This document shows positions 8,112 through 16,562 of a stretch of DNA of 64,000 nt, piece after piece. A model generated the notes under the pieces. That model searched no databases. It saw nothing but the letters and a program-made list of their open reading frames with translations, and was not told the origin of the DNA. Source of the stretch: Mycobacterium sp. 3519A (GTDB lineage: Bacteria; Actinomycetota; Actinomycetes; Mycobacteriales; Mycobacteriaceae). The position numbers and the translations under genes are program-made. Within the stretch, counting starts at the first letter, position 1. Every line of letters begins with the position of its first letter. The stretch is from the NCBI RefSeq assembly GCF_900240945.1, contig NZ_OESG01000014.1, positions 124,001 to 188,000 on the forward strand, given 5' to 3'.

Positions 8112-9592
8112 TACTCGTCGAACCAGTAGGCGAGCTTGCCGCGACGGCTGACCGCGCGCAGCCGCCGTTCGGCGTTCTCGCGCGACTTCGTGGTGGTGAC
8201 GATCAGGATTTCGTCGCCGGTCCGCAGGTGCGTATCCGGTTGCGGCACGAACGAATGCCCGTCCCGGATGATCAGCGTGATGACGCTGGGGTCGGGTAGG
8301 CGCAACTCCAGCACGGTGACGTTGTGCAGTCGCGACTCGGGAAGCACCGTCATGGTGAGCAGTTCGGCGCCGAGCACGTCCAGCGGCGCCGCCTCGACCT
8401 GGATCTCGCGGGCGGTGTCGCGGCGGATCAGCCCCAACCGTTCCGCCACCAGCAGCAGGCTGGGCGCCTGCACCAAGGTGAACACCACGACGAGGATGAA
8501 CACGATGGACAGCAATCTGTCGCTGCCTGGCACCCCTGCCACGATCGGGTAGGTACAGAGCACGATCGGAACCGCGCCGCGCAGCCCCGCCCAGGACAGG
8601 AACACCTGTTCGCGGAACGGCACCCGAAAGCCGATCAGCGACAACACAACCGACAGTGGCCGCCCCAGCAGCAGCAGAACGAGGCCGATGACGATGGCGG
8701 GGATCACCTGGTCGACGAGTTCACCCGGCGAGACCAGCAACCCGAGCAGCACGAACAATCCGATCTGCGCCAGCCAACCCGCGCCCTCCGCGAACGACCT
8801 GGTCGCCGAGCGGTGCGGCAGCCCTGAATTCGCGAGCACCAGCCCCGCCAGGTAAGCCGCGAGGAAACCACTGGCGTGCGCAGAGCCTGCGGCGGCGAAC
8901 GCGACCATGCCCAGCCCGAAGATCGCGATCGGGTACAGACCCGAAGCGGGCAACGCGATGCGGCGCAGCGCAGCCACCCCGAGGAACCCGCACCCGATAC
9001 CGATCACCGCGCCAATCGTCAACTCGTACAACACGGTTGCCACGATGGTCCCGGGCTCCAGCTTGAACGGGGTCGCGGCGAACAACAGCACAAGGATGAC
9101 GGCTGGCGCGTCGTTGAAACCCGACTCCGCCTCCAACAGGCCGGCCAACCGCCTCGGCAGCGGCACCACCCGCAGCACCGAGAACACCGCGGCGGCATCG
9201 GTACTGGACACGATCGCGCCCAGCAGCAGCGCCAACTGCCAGTCGATGCCGAGCAGGTAATGCGTCCCCACCGCGGTCACCGCCGTGCTGACGGCGACAC
9301 CGACGACGGCGAGAATGGTCGCGGGCGCAAGCACTTTGCGGATGTCGCCGAACTTCGTCGTCAGACCACCCTCGACGAGGATCACGCCCAGCGCCGCGGT
9401 GCCCAGATCCTGCGCCAGTTGTGCGTTGTCGAACTGGATGCCCAGCACGCTCTCACCGAGCACCACGCCGACCGCGAGGAACAGCAACAGGCTGGGAAAG
9501 CCGACTCTGGTCGCCAGCCGGGTCGCGATGATGCTGGCCAGCAGGACCAAGCCACCGGCGAGCAAGGCCAGGTACAGCTGGTGCAGGGTGAT
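8096..9592 (-). CDS. Cation/proton antiporter, CPA1 type with TrkA-C domain
   Basis: About 498 residues: a membrane domain of 12-13 helices (about 1-390) with the FNDAPAVILVLL segment typical of CPA1 NhaP/NhaP2 exchangers, then a cytoplasmic RCK-C/TrkA-C domain (about 410-485; DPSVITLIIRDGHSFVPQPDTHLRTGDEILIV). It would exchange K+ or Na+ for H+. No ATG, GTG or TTG fits the expected start: the first such codon in frame is a TTG at 9565, inside the conserved first helix. The conserved N-terminus LHQLYLALLAGG is preceded by ATC ACC and, 5 nt further up, a perfect GAGGAGG, so initiation at the ATC (9592-9590) is likely. It is divergent from the TrkA gene. Confidence 0.85.
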   Translation of the reverse strand: MTLHQLYLALLAGGLVLLASIIATRLATRVGFPSLLLFLAVGVVLGESVLGIQFDNAQLAQDLGTAALGVILVEGGLTTKFGDIRKVLAPATILAVVGVAVSTAVTAVGTHYLLGIDWQLALLLGAIVSSTDAAAVFSVLRVVPLPRRLAGLLEAESGFNDAPAVILVLLFAATPFKLEPGTIVATVLYELTIGAVIGIGCGFLGVAALRRIALPASGLYPIAIFGLGMVAFAAAGSAHASGFLAAYLAGLVLANSGLPHRSATRSFAEGAGWLAQIGLFVLLGLLVSPGELVDQVIPAIVIGLVLLLLGRPLSVVLSLIGFRVPFREQVFLSWAGLRGAVPIVLCTYPIVAGVPGSDRLLSIVFILVVVFTLVQAPSLLLVAERLGLIRRDTAREIQVEAAPLDVLGAELLTMTVLPESRLHNVTVLELRLPDPSVITLIIRDGHSFVPQPDTHLRTGDEILIVTTTKSRENAERRLRAVSRRGKLAYWFDEYGESE

Positions 9593-9597
9593 GGCAA

Positions 9598-9604
9598 CCT
9601 CCTC
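9598..9604 (-). promoter_or_regulatory. Strong ribosome binding site pointing to an ATC start
   Basis: On the minus strand GAGGAGG (9604 to 9598) is followed by TTGCC and then ATC. A 5-nt spacer is ideal for initiation at that codon. The in-frame codons upstream back to the stop at 9655 contain no ATG, GTG or TTG. Confidence 0.65.
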
Positions 9605-9697
9605 GGACTTCCCAGCGGCCGCTGCGTCTGGACTTGTGTAGGTGCTAGTTAATCAGTACGAACGACTATGAGCGCGGTGCTCGGATTGGACGGGGTC

Positions 9698-10357
9698 ATG
9701 CGGATCGCGATCGGCGGGGCGGGTGCGGTCGGTCGTTCGGTCGCCCAGGAACTGGTCGACAACGGGCACAAAGTGCTGTTGATCGAGCAGCAGTGGGCGC
9801 GCTACGAACCGTCCGCGGTGCCCGGCGCCGAGTGGTTTCTCGCCGACGCGTGCGAGTTGACGTCCCTGGAAGAGGCCGGGCTGCAGTTGTGCGACGTGGT
9901 GATCGCCGCGACCGGCGACGACAAGTCGAACATCACGATGTCGCTGCTGGCCAAGACCGAGTTCGGGGTCGCAAGGGTGGTCGCCCGCGTCAACGACTTC
10001 CGCAACGAGTGGCTGTTCACCGACGCATGGGGCATCGACGTCGCGGTGTCCACCCCGGTCGCGATGGTCGCCGCGGTTGAGGGGGCCATCGACGTCGGCC
10101 ACGTGGTGCGGCTGATGGGGCTGCGGAAGGGCGCCGCGAACCTGGCGCAGTTGACGCTGCCTGCCGACAACCCGCTGGTCGGTACGCGCGTCGGAGACCT
10201 AGCCAACCCCGCGAACAACGCGCTCGTCACGGTGTTGCGCGGCGATCGCGTCATCCTTCCCACGCCCGAGGATGTCCTCGAAGAGGGCGATGAGATGTTG
10301 TTCGTCGCGAACGACGAGGTCGAAGCCAAGATACGGGCGATCGTGCACGGCCCGTAG
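9698..10357 (+). CDS. TrkA-type potassium channel/transporter regulatory protein
   Basis: 219 residues from the ATG at 9698; an in-frame ATG at 9668 would add 10 residues. The N-terminal RCK-N domain has the NAD-binding motif GGAGAVGRSVAQELVDNGHKVLLIE and ends with AWGIDVAVSTP; the C-terminal RCK-C domain (about 145-215) contains PLVGTRVGDLANP and EGDEMLFVA. It is closely patterned on the mycobacterial CeoB/CeoC (TrkA/TrkB) proteins. Such proteins sit on the cytoplasmic side of K+ transporters and gate them with NAD(H) or nucleotides. It is divergent from a CPA1 antiporter and 61 bp upstream of the mrp operon, forming a monovalent-cation homeostasis cluster. Confidence 0.88.
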   Translation: MRIAIGGAGAVGRSVAQELVDNGHKVLLIEQQWARYEPSAVPGAEWFLADACELTSLEEAGLQLCDVVIAATGDDKSNITMSLLAKTEFGVARVVARVNDFRNEWLFTDAWGIDVAVSTPVAMVAAVEGAIDVGHVVRLMGLRKGAANLAQLTLPADNPLVGTRVGDLANPANNALVTVLRGDRVILPTPEDVLEEGDEMLFVANDEVEAKIRAIVHGP

Positions 10358-10418
10358 AGTGGGATCAATCCAGAGTCAGTAAAAACAAGGCTGACACCCC
10401 GACAGAAATCGGAGTGCC

Positions 10419-13295
10419 ATGCTCGCCGTCCTTTTCGTCCACGCGGTCGCGACCGCCTTGGCACCGCTGCTCGTCTACCGATGGGGCCGGCTCGCGTTTT
10501 ATCCCCTGGCTCTGGTGCCGTTGGGCTCCCTGATCTGGGTGGTAGCGAACTGGCCCGCCCCTGGCGGAACGACAGTCAACGTCTCGTGGCTGCCCGAACT
10601 GTCGATGGACATCACCCTTCGCTTCGACTCGCTCGCGGCGATCATGAGCGTGTTGGTGCTCGGGGTGGGCGCGCTGGTGCTCTTCTACTGCACCGACTAC
10701 TTCCATCACCATGACGGGCACACCGAGAAGCGGTTGCCCAGCTTCGCCGCGGAACTCGTCGCGTTCTCGGGCGCCATGTTCGGGTTGGTCTGCAGCGACA
10801 ACATGTTGGTGCTCTACGTGTTCTGGGAGCTCACCACGGTGTTGTCGTTTCTGCTCGTCGGCCACTACGCCGAACGCGCCACCAGTCGCCGGGCCGCCAC
10901 CCAGGCCCTGTTGGTGACGACGTTCGGCGGGCTGGCCATGCTGGTCGGCATCGTCGTGCTCGGCAATCTGGCGGGCACCTATCTGTTGAGCGAACTGGTC
11001 GCCGCACCGCCGACGGGCGCGGCGGCCGCCGTCGGCATCGTGTTGGTCCTTGTCGGTGCGCTGTCGAAGTCCGCGATCGTGCCGATGCACTTCTGGCTGC
11101 CCGGCGCCATGGCCGCGCCCACCCCGGTCAGCGCATACCTGCACGCCGCCGCGATGGTCAAGGCCGGCGTCTACCTGATCGCCAGGATGAGTCCCGGCTT
11201 CGCCGACTCGCCACCGTGGCGGCCGACGGTGGTGGTGCTCGGCCTGCTCACCATGCTGTTGGCGGGCTGGCGCGCGGTGCGCGAATACGACCTGAAGTTG
11301 ATCCTGGCGTTCGGCACGGTCAGCCAACTCGGCCTGATCACTGTGATGGTGGGCGCAGGCGGCGGTGACCTGATGCTGGCCGGGCTGGCCATGCTGTGCG
11401 CGCACGCGATGTTCAAGGCGTCGCTGTTCATGGTCGTCGGCATCATCGACCACGCCACCGGCACCCGCGACATCCGCAGGCTGGCGTGGCTCGGTGACCG
11501 CAGCCGGCCACTGCTGATCATCGCCGTCGGCGCGACCGCGAGCATGGCCGCGCTGCCACCGTTCCTCGGCTTCGTCGCCAAGGAAGCCGACTTCGAAACC
11601 ATCGCGCACGCGCCGTCACTCGGGGCCGCTGCGCCGTACGTGTTGGCGGGCATCGTGTTTGGCTCGGTGTTCACCACCATCTACAGCCTCCGGTTCCTAC
11701 TGGGCGCGTTCAGCCGCAAGGGCCGGGCCGAGCCGAGCAAGCTGGTTGCCGAAATGCACCGTCCGGCAACGACTTTCCTGATCTCCCCGGCGATACTGGC
11801 CGCCGCCGGGTTGGTGTTCGGGGTGTGGCCTGCCGGTTTGGACCGGGTGCTCGACACCTACGCCGACACCGTGCCGGGCAGCGACCGGTACAGCCTGGCG
11901 CTGTGGCACGGCTTCGGCACGCCCCTGCTGCTGTCGGTGCTGGTGCTTGCTGTCGGCACGGCGGCGTACTTCGGCCGCGCCACGCTGCGGCAGATGCGCA
12001 CCGTGAACAAGCCGCTCGGCAACGCCGACCACATCTACGACGCCGCGCTGCGCGGGCTGGATCTGCTGTCGGTGCGGCTCACCGGCCTGACCCAGCGCGG
12101 TTCGATCCCGGCCATCCAGTCGACGATCCTGTGCACGCTGGTGCTGGTGCCCGTCGTCGCGCTCGCGGTGGGCGCCCGCGACAGGCCCGAGTTCGCGTTG
12201 TGGGATTCGCCGCTGCAGGTCGTGGTCGGCCTGCTGATGCTCGCAGCGGCCCTGGGTGCGACCGTGATGCGCAATCGACTGGCCACGGTGCTGCTGATCG
12301 GGGTCACCGGCTACGGCTGCGGCGTGATCTTCGCGTTCCACGGCGCACCCGATCTGGCGCTCACCCAATTTTTGGTCGAGACACTGACTTTGGTGATCTT
12401 CGTGCTGGTGCTGCGCACGTTGCCCGCCGAAGCCGACGAAGAGAACATCAAGCGGTTGCGGCTGCCGCGCGCCGTGCTCGCGCTCGCGGTCGGCGCCACC
12501 GTCACGACGCTGGCCGTGTACGCCATGGCCGCGCGCACCGGCACGCCGATCGCCTCCCTGCTGCCCGACGCGGCGTACTTCCGCGGACACGGCGCCAACA
12601 CGGTCAACGTGCTGTTGGTCGACATTCGGGCATGGGACACGCTCGGCGAGGTGTCGGTGCTGCTGGTCGCGGCCACCGGCGTCGCGTCGATGGTGTTCCG
12701 GCACAGGCGTTTCGGCGCCGCGCCGCGGGTTTCCGACGTGGGCCAGCCCGACATCGGCCAGCTACCGGCGTTCGCGAGCAGCCCGGCCGCGGGTGACGTG
12801 ACCTGGTTGCGGGGCAGCGAGTTGCGCGATCCGCGGCACCGGTCGCTGGTGCTCGAGGTCGCCACCCGGATCATCTTCCCGCTCATCATGGTGTTGTCGG
12901 CGTACTTCTTCTTCGCCGGGCACAACACGCCCGGCGGTGGGTTCGCGGGCGGGTTGACCGCGGGTCTGGCGTTGGTGCTGCGGTATCTGGCGGGCGGCAG
13001 GTACGAACTCGGTGAGACGCTGCCGTTGGATGCGGGCAAGATCCTCGGCGTCGGCCTCGCCCTGTCCGCAGGCACCGCGGTGGCCTCGCTTCTCGTCGGC
13101 GCACCGGCGTTGTCGTCGGCGCTGATCCAGATCGACGTGCCGGTGCTTGGCACCGTGAAGTTCGTCACCGCACTGTTCTTCGACCTCGGGGTGTACCTGA
13201 TCGTCGTCGGACTGGTGCTCGACGTGCTGCGCAGCCTCGGCGCCAGGGTGGATGTGGAGATCAGTCAGCGTGCCGCGGCGGTGATGTCGCGATGA
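10419..13295 (+). CDS. mrpA: Na+/H+ antiporter subunit MrpA fused to MrpB-type domain
   Basis: 958 residues. In order: a NuoL-like N-terminal part (about 55-105), the proton-translocating antiporter core (about 115-400; VGALSKSAIVPMHFWLPGAM with the key Lys), a DUF4040/MbhD-like part at about 590-660, and a C-terminal MnhB domain at about 805-945 (NTPGGGFAGGLTAG). Subunit B is thus fused to A, as is usual in actinobacteria, and no separate mrpB exists. The Mrp complex exports Na+ in exchange for protons in the cytoplasmic membrane and supports pH and salt tolerance. The ATG follows CGGAGTGCC. It is the first gene of an operon with ATGA overlaps. Confidence 0.95.
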   Translation: MLAVLFVHAVATALAPLLVYRWGRLAFYPLALVPLGSLIWVVANWPAPGGTTVNVSWLPELSMDITLRFDSLAAIMSVLVLGVGALVLFYCTDYFHHHDGHTEKRLPSFAAELVAFSGAMFGLVCSDNMLVLYVFWELTTVLSFLLVGHYAERATSRRAATQALLVTTFGGLAMLVGIVVLGNLAGTYLLSELVAAPPTGAAAAVGIVLVLVGALSKSAIVPMHFWLPGAMAAPTPVSAYLHAAAMVKAGVYLIARMSPGFADSPPWRPTVVVLGLLTMLLAGWRAVREYDLKLILAFGTVSQLGLITVMVGAGGGDLMLAGLAMLCAHAMFKASLFMVVGIIDHATGTRDIRRLAWLGDRSRPLLIIAVGATASMAALPPFLGFVAKEADFETIAHAPSLGAAAPYVLAGIVFGSVFTTIYSLRFLLGAFSRKGRAEPSKLVAEMHRPATTFLISPAILAAAGLVFGVWPAGLDRVLDTYADTVPGSDRYSLALWHGFGTPLLLSVLVLAVGTAAYFGRATLRQMRTVNKPLGNADHIYDAALRGLDLLSVRLTGLTQRGSIPAIQSTILCTLVLVPVVALAVGARDRPEFALWDSPLQVVVGLLMLAAALGATVMRNRLATVLLIGVTGYGCGVIFAFHGAPDLALTQFLVETLTLVIFVLVLRTLPAEADEENIKRLRLPRAVLALAVGATVTTLAVYAMAARTGTPIASLLPDAAYFRGHGANTVNVLLVDIRAWDTLGEVSVLLVAATGVASMVFRHRRFGAAPRVSDVGQPDIGQLPAFASSPAAGDVTWLRGSELRDPRHRSLVLEVATRIIFPLIMVLSAYFFFAGHNTPGGGFAGGLTAGLALVLRYLAGGRYELGETLPLDAGKILGVGLALSAGTAVASLLVGAPALSSALIQIDVPVLGTVKFVTALFFDLGVYLIVVGLVLDVLRSLGARVDVEISQRAAAVMSR

Positions 13296-13762
13296 CCACC
13301 TATCTGGTTCCCCTCGTGCTGATCGGCGGACTCACCAGCGCGGGTGTCTACCTGCTGCTGGAACGCAATCTGACACGAATGTTGCTGGGGCTGTTGCTGA
13401 TCGGCAACGCCATCAACCTGCTGATCCTCAACGTCGGCGGCGCGTCCGGCAATCCGCCGATCAGGGGTCGCGTCAGCGACGGCGAGACCACCACCGCAGA
13501 TCCGTTGGCGCAGGGCATGATCCTGACGGCCATCGTGATTGCGATGGGCATCGCGGCGTTCGTGCTGGCGTTGAGCTACCGCTCGTATCGACTGAACACG
13601 GCCGAGGAAGTCACCGACGACCCGGAAGATGCGCGGGTTTCGCAACTCGCAGGCGCCGACGGTGGCCCGCTGGCCGACGACCGCCCGGAGCCCGACCTGA
13701 GGATCGACACCGACGCGCCCGACGAACTGGATGCGCTGCCTGGACACGAGGGATCGCGATGA
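13292..13762 (+). CDS. mrpC: Na+/H+ antiporter subunit MrpC
   Basis: 156 residues with three membrane helices homologous to NuoK: YLVPLVLIGGLTSAGVYLLLERN, LGLLLIGNAINLLIL, and ILTAIVIAMGIAAFVLALSYR. The last 40 residues are hydrophilic and acidic, probably cytoplasmic, and longer than in many MrpC proteins. Its ATG overlaps the mrpA stop (ATGA), and its own stop overlaps the mrpD start in the same way, indicating coupled translation of complex subunits. Confidence 0.93.
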   Translation: MTTYLVPLVLIGGLTSAGVYLLLERNLTRMLLGLLLIGNAINLLILNVGGASGNPPIRGRVSDGETTTADPLAQGMILTAIVIAMGIAAFVLALSYRSYRLNTAEEVTDDPEDARVSQLAGADGGPLADDRPEPDLRIDTDAPDELDALPGHEGSR

Positions 13763-15354
13763 ACCCCGCAGTCCTGATGCCGCTGCCGGTGCTGATCCCG
13801 ATGGTCGGCGCGGCGGCGACGCTGGTCGCCGGGCGCAGGCCGCGGCTGCAGCGGCTGATCACCCTGGTCGCGCTGTGCGTGGTGACGGCGGTCTGCGGAA
13901 TGCTGCTGCACCTCACCGACCGCGGCGGCACCCTGGTGCTGCACGTCGGCGGGTGGGGGCCGACCGAGCCCGGGCTGGGCCCACTCGGGATCAGCCTGGT
14001 GGTCGACCGGCTGTCGGCACTGATGCTGGTGGTGTCGTCGATCGTGTTGCTGGCGGTGGTGTTCTACGCCATCGGGCAGGGCATCCGCGACGGCGATGAC
14101 CGCCAACCGGTTTCGATCTTCCTGCCGACCTACCTGGTGCTGTCCGCCGGGGTGTGCACCGCGTTCCTGGCGGGTGACCTGTTCAACCTGTTCGTCGGGT
14201 TCGAGGTGCTGCTTTCGGCGAGCTTCGTGCTGTTGACCGTCGGCGCAAGCAAGGACCGGGTCAGGGCGGGCATCGCGTACGTGATGGTGTCGATGGTGTC
14301 GTCGCTGGTGTTCCTGTTCGGCATCGCACTGGTCTACGCGGCGACGGGGACATTGAACCTGGCCGAGCTGGCCGTCCGGCTCGACGGCGTGACGCCGGGC
14401 ACCCGCACGGCGATGTTCGCGGTGCTGCTGGTGGCGTTCGGCATCAAGGCGGCGGTGTTCCCGCTGTCGAGCTGGCTGCCGGACTCCTACCCCACCGCGC
14501 CCGCTCCGGTCACCGCGGTGTTCGCCGGCCTGCTGACGAAAGTCGGTGTCTACGCGATCATCCGGGCCCATTCGCTGCTGTTCCCCAGCGGAGGGCTCGA
14601 TCCGTTGCTGCTGGTGGCTGCGCTGCTGACGATGCTGGTCGGCATCCTCGGTGCGATCGCGCAGAGCGATATCAAACGTCTGCTGTCGTTCACACTGGTC
14701 AGCCACATCGGCTACATGGTGTTCGGCATCGCGCTGTCCAGTCAGCTCGGCATGTCGGGTGCCATCTACTACGTGGCCCACCACATCGTGGTGCAGACGA
14801 CGCTGTTCTTGGTGGTCGGCTTGATTGAGCGGCAGGCCGGTGCGTCGACGATGCAGCGGCTCGGCGGACTGGCCGCGGTCAGCCCGCTGCTGGCGTTCCT
14901 GTTTGTCGTGCCCGCACTGAATCTCGGTGGCATTCCCCCGTTTTCCGGGTTCATCGGCAAGGTGGCGCTGCTGGAGGCGGGCGCGCAGAGCGGTTCGGTG
15001 CTCGCCTGGCTGTTGGTCGGCGGGGGCGTCGTCACCAGCCTGCTGACGCTGTACGTGGTGGCCAGGGTGTGGACGAAGGCGTTCTGGCGGTCGCGTGCGG
15101 ACGCGCCGGAAGGGCAACTGTCCGCGGCGTCGCCGTCGGCGCTGCTCGACGAACCCGAGGACATCCAGTTCGTCGACCGCGATCACGTCGGCCGGATGCC
15201 GGTCGGCATGGTGCTGCCGACGGGCGCGCTGATCGCCGTCGGCCTGACCCTGACGGTGCTGGCGGGGCCGATCTTCTCGTACAGCGGTCGCGCCGCCGAC
15301 GAGGTGCTCGACCGCAACCACTACATCAGCGCGGTGCTGAGGAGCACAGAATGA
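13759..15354 (+). CDS. mrpD: Na+/H+ antiporter subunit MrpD
   Basis: 531 residues, about 14 membrane helices, homologous to NuoM/N. The core antiporter-type domain (about 125-420) has the ion-pair helix FEVLLSASFVLLTVG with Glu, the broken-helix region AFGIKAAVFPLSSWLPDSYPTAPAPVTAVFAGLLTKVGVYA with two functional Lys residues, and SDIKRLLSFTLVSHIGYM. With MrpA it forms the proton/sodium path. It starts by ATGA overlap with mrpC and ends by ATGA overlap with mrpE. A hydrophilic insertion at about 440-475 is cytoplasmic. Confidence 0.95.
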   Translation: MNPAVLMPLPVLIPMVGAAATLVAGRRPRLQRLITLVALCVVTAVCGMLLHLTDRGGTLVLHVGGWGPTEPGLGPLGISLVVDRLSALMLVVSSIVLLAVVFYAIGQGIRDGDDRQPVSIFLPTYLVLSAGVCTAFLAGDLFNLFVGFEVLLSASFVLLTVGASKDRVRAGIAYVMVSMVSSLVFLFGIALVYAATGTLNLAELAVRLDGVTPGTRTAMFAVLLVAFGIKAAVFPLSSWLPDSYPTAPAPVTAVFAGLLTKVGVYAIIRAHSLLFPSGGLDPLLLVAALLTMLVGILGAIAQSDIKRLLSFTLVSHIGYMVFGIALSSQLGMSGAIYYVAHHIVVQTTLFLVVGLIERQAGASTMQRLGGLAAVSPLLAFLFVVPALNLGGIPPFSGFIGKVALLEAGAQSGSVLAWLLVGGGVVTSLLTLYVVARVWTKAFWRSRADAPEGQLSAASPSALLDEPEDIQFVDRDHVGRMPVGMVLPTGALIAVGLTLTVLAGPIFSYSGRAADEVLDRNHYISAVLRSTE

Positions 15355-15884
15355 GAAGTATCGCGCTGCGCGTGTGGGTGCTGATCTGGCTGATGCTGGT
15401 GTGGATTCTGTTGTGGGGCACGTTCTCTGCGGCCAACATCGTCTCAGGGCTGGCCGTCGCACTGTGCATCACATTGCTGCTGCCGCTGCCCGCGGTGCCG
15501 GTCGAGGGCAAGTTGCACCCGCTGTCGTTGCTGCGGTTGGTGCTCCTGGTGGCGTGGCACCTGGTGGTGTCGTCTGTGCAGTTGGCGTTTCTCGCCGTCA
15601 AGCCGGGACCGCCGCCACTGAACGCGGTGCTGCGCGCCCACCTGGCGCTCAAGTCGGATCTGGTGCTGGCGTTGGCGGTCAACATGATCAACCTGACGCC
15701 GGGCACCATCGTGTTGGAGATCGACCAGGTTCGCCGGATGATCTACGTGCACGTGATCGACGTCGGATCCGAGCGCGCGGTGGCCAGGTTCTACCGCCAG
15801 ATCGCCCAGATCGAACGGTTGTTGGTGGCGTCGTTCGAGCGCGACGAGGATTGGCGACCAATCGAGGAGAGGGGAACCGCATGA
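15351..15884 (+). CDS. mrpE: Na+/H+ antiporter subunit MrpE
   Basis: 177 residues: two or three N-terminal membrane helices (LRVWVLIWLMLVWILLWG, IVSGLAVALCITLLLPLP, LLRLVLLVAWHLVVSSVQLAF) followed by the conserved cytoplasmic part LVLALAVNMINLTPGTIVLEID that defines the MNHE family. A long in-frame extension back to 15069 would overlap mrpD and is rejected; the ATG at 15351 overlaps the mrpD stop as ATGA. The gene ends in a second ATGA that starts a 12-codon ORF rather than mrpF directly. Confidence 0.93.
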   Translation: MRSIALRVWVLIWLMLVWILLWGTFSAANIVSGLAVALCITLLLPLPAVPVEGKLHPLSLLRLVLLVAWHLVVSSVQLAFLAVKPGPPPLNAVLRAHLALKSDLVLALAVNMINLTPGTIVLEIDQVRRMIYVHVIDVGSERAVARFYRQIAQIERLLVASFERDEDWRPIEERGTA

Positions 15885-15919
15885 ACACCGAGCGAGTAGC
15901 GAAGGCGGATCGCGCATGA
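15881..15919 (+). CDS. 12-codon coupling ORF between mrpE and mrpF
   Basis: ATG at 15881 to TGA at 15917-15919 encodes MNTERVAKADRA. Its start overlaps the mrpE stop (ATGA) and its stop overlaps the mrpF start (ATGA), so ribosomes can be handed from mrpE through the mini-ORF to mrpF. It has a good ribosome site (GAGGAGAGGGG ending 6 nt before the ATG), while mrpF has only a weak one (AAGGCGG). The peptide itself has no recognisable features; a role in coupling is inferred from the geometry. Confidence 0.55.
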   Translation: MNTERVAKADRA

Positions 15920-16203
15920 ACGGCGTTTGGATCATTGCCGCGGTGATGCTGACCGCTGCCGCCGCACTCACCATGTATCGGTTGCTCGCCGGACCCAGCA
16001 CACTGGACCGCCTCGTCGCGCTCGACGCCCTCGTCGCGGTGGCGATGTGCGCGATCGGCACCTGGGCCGCCTACAGCCTGGACACCACGGTGACCTACGG
16101 GCTGACCGCTCTGGCGTTGATCAGCTTCGTCGGCTCGGTCAGCGTCGCACGCTTCCGCGTCCCTGACATCGAAAAGCCCAGAGCATCAAGGGGTTTGCGA
16201 TGA
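15916..16203 (+). CDS. mrpF: Na+/H+ antiporter subunit MrpF
   Basis: 95 residues with three membrane helices: VWIIAAVMLTAAAALTMYRLLAGPS, LVALDALVAVAMCAIGTWAAY, and TYGLTALALISFVGSVSVARF. The GPSTLDRLVALD motif between helices 1 and 2 is the MrpF signature. It starts by ATGA overlap with the 12-codon ORF and overlaps mrpG by ATGA, keeping the six-subunit operon gap-free. It is a small structural subunit required for assembly and activity of the Mrp complex. Confidence 0.92.
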   Translation: MNGVWIIAAVMLTAAAALTMYRLLAGPSTLDRLVALDALVAVAMCAIGTWAAYSLDTTVTYGLTALALISFVGSVSVARFRVPDIEKPRASRGLR

Positions 16204-16562
16204 ACATACTGGATGTACTGACCGCCGTGCTGGTGCTCGGCGGGTCGACCCTGGCACTGACGGCGGCCATCGGGGTGGTCCGCTTCCCCGATACGCTGAC
16301 GCGCATGCACGCCGCGACCAAGCCGCAGGTGCTCGGCCTGTTGCTGGTGTTGGCGGGCGCCGCGATCCGACTGCGCGGCCACGCCGACGTCGGCATGGTG
16401 ATCCTCACCGGCTTGTTCACGTTGTTCACCGCTCCGGTGATCGCCAACCGGGTGGGCCAACTGGCCTACCGTGAGCAGAACATTCGCGACGACCTGTTGA
16501 CCAAGGACGAGATGCTTGAGTTCGTCCTGGAAAGGGAATCCCGTGGCAATGGCGAGAACTGA
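16200..16562 (+). CDS. mrpG: Na+/H+ antiporter subunit MrpG
   Basis: 120 residues with three membrane helices. The PhaG/MnhG signature is present: GVVRFPDTLTRMHAATKPQVLGLLLVL at about 27-53, then VILTGLFTLFTAPVIANRVG. The C-terminal 25 residues are charged and cytoplasmic. It is the last subunit gene of the operon. The coding end overlaps the start of the methyltransferase gene by about 14-20 bp, so that gene may be co-transcribed although it is not a known Mrp component. Confidence 0.92.
   Translation: MNILDVLTAVLVLGGSTLALTAAIGVVRFPDTLTRMHAATKPQVLGLLLVLAGAAIRLRGHADVGMVILTGLFTLFTAPVIANRVGQLAYREQNIRDDLLTKDEMLEFVLERESRGNGEN

Noticed and set aside
10365..11609. 414-codon minus-strand frame opposite mrpA
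   Set aside because: Shadow of mrpA with low-complexity His/Gln/Arg content and no recognisable motif.
13576..15462. 628-codon minus-strand frame opposite mrpC/mrpD/mrpE
   Set aside because: Spans three real genes in antisense and has no domain signature.
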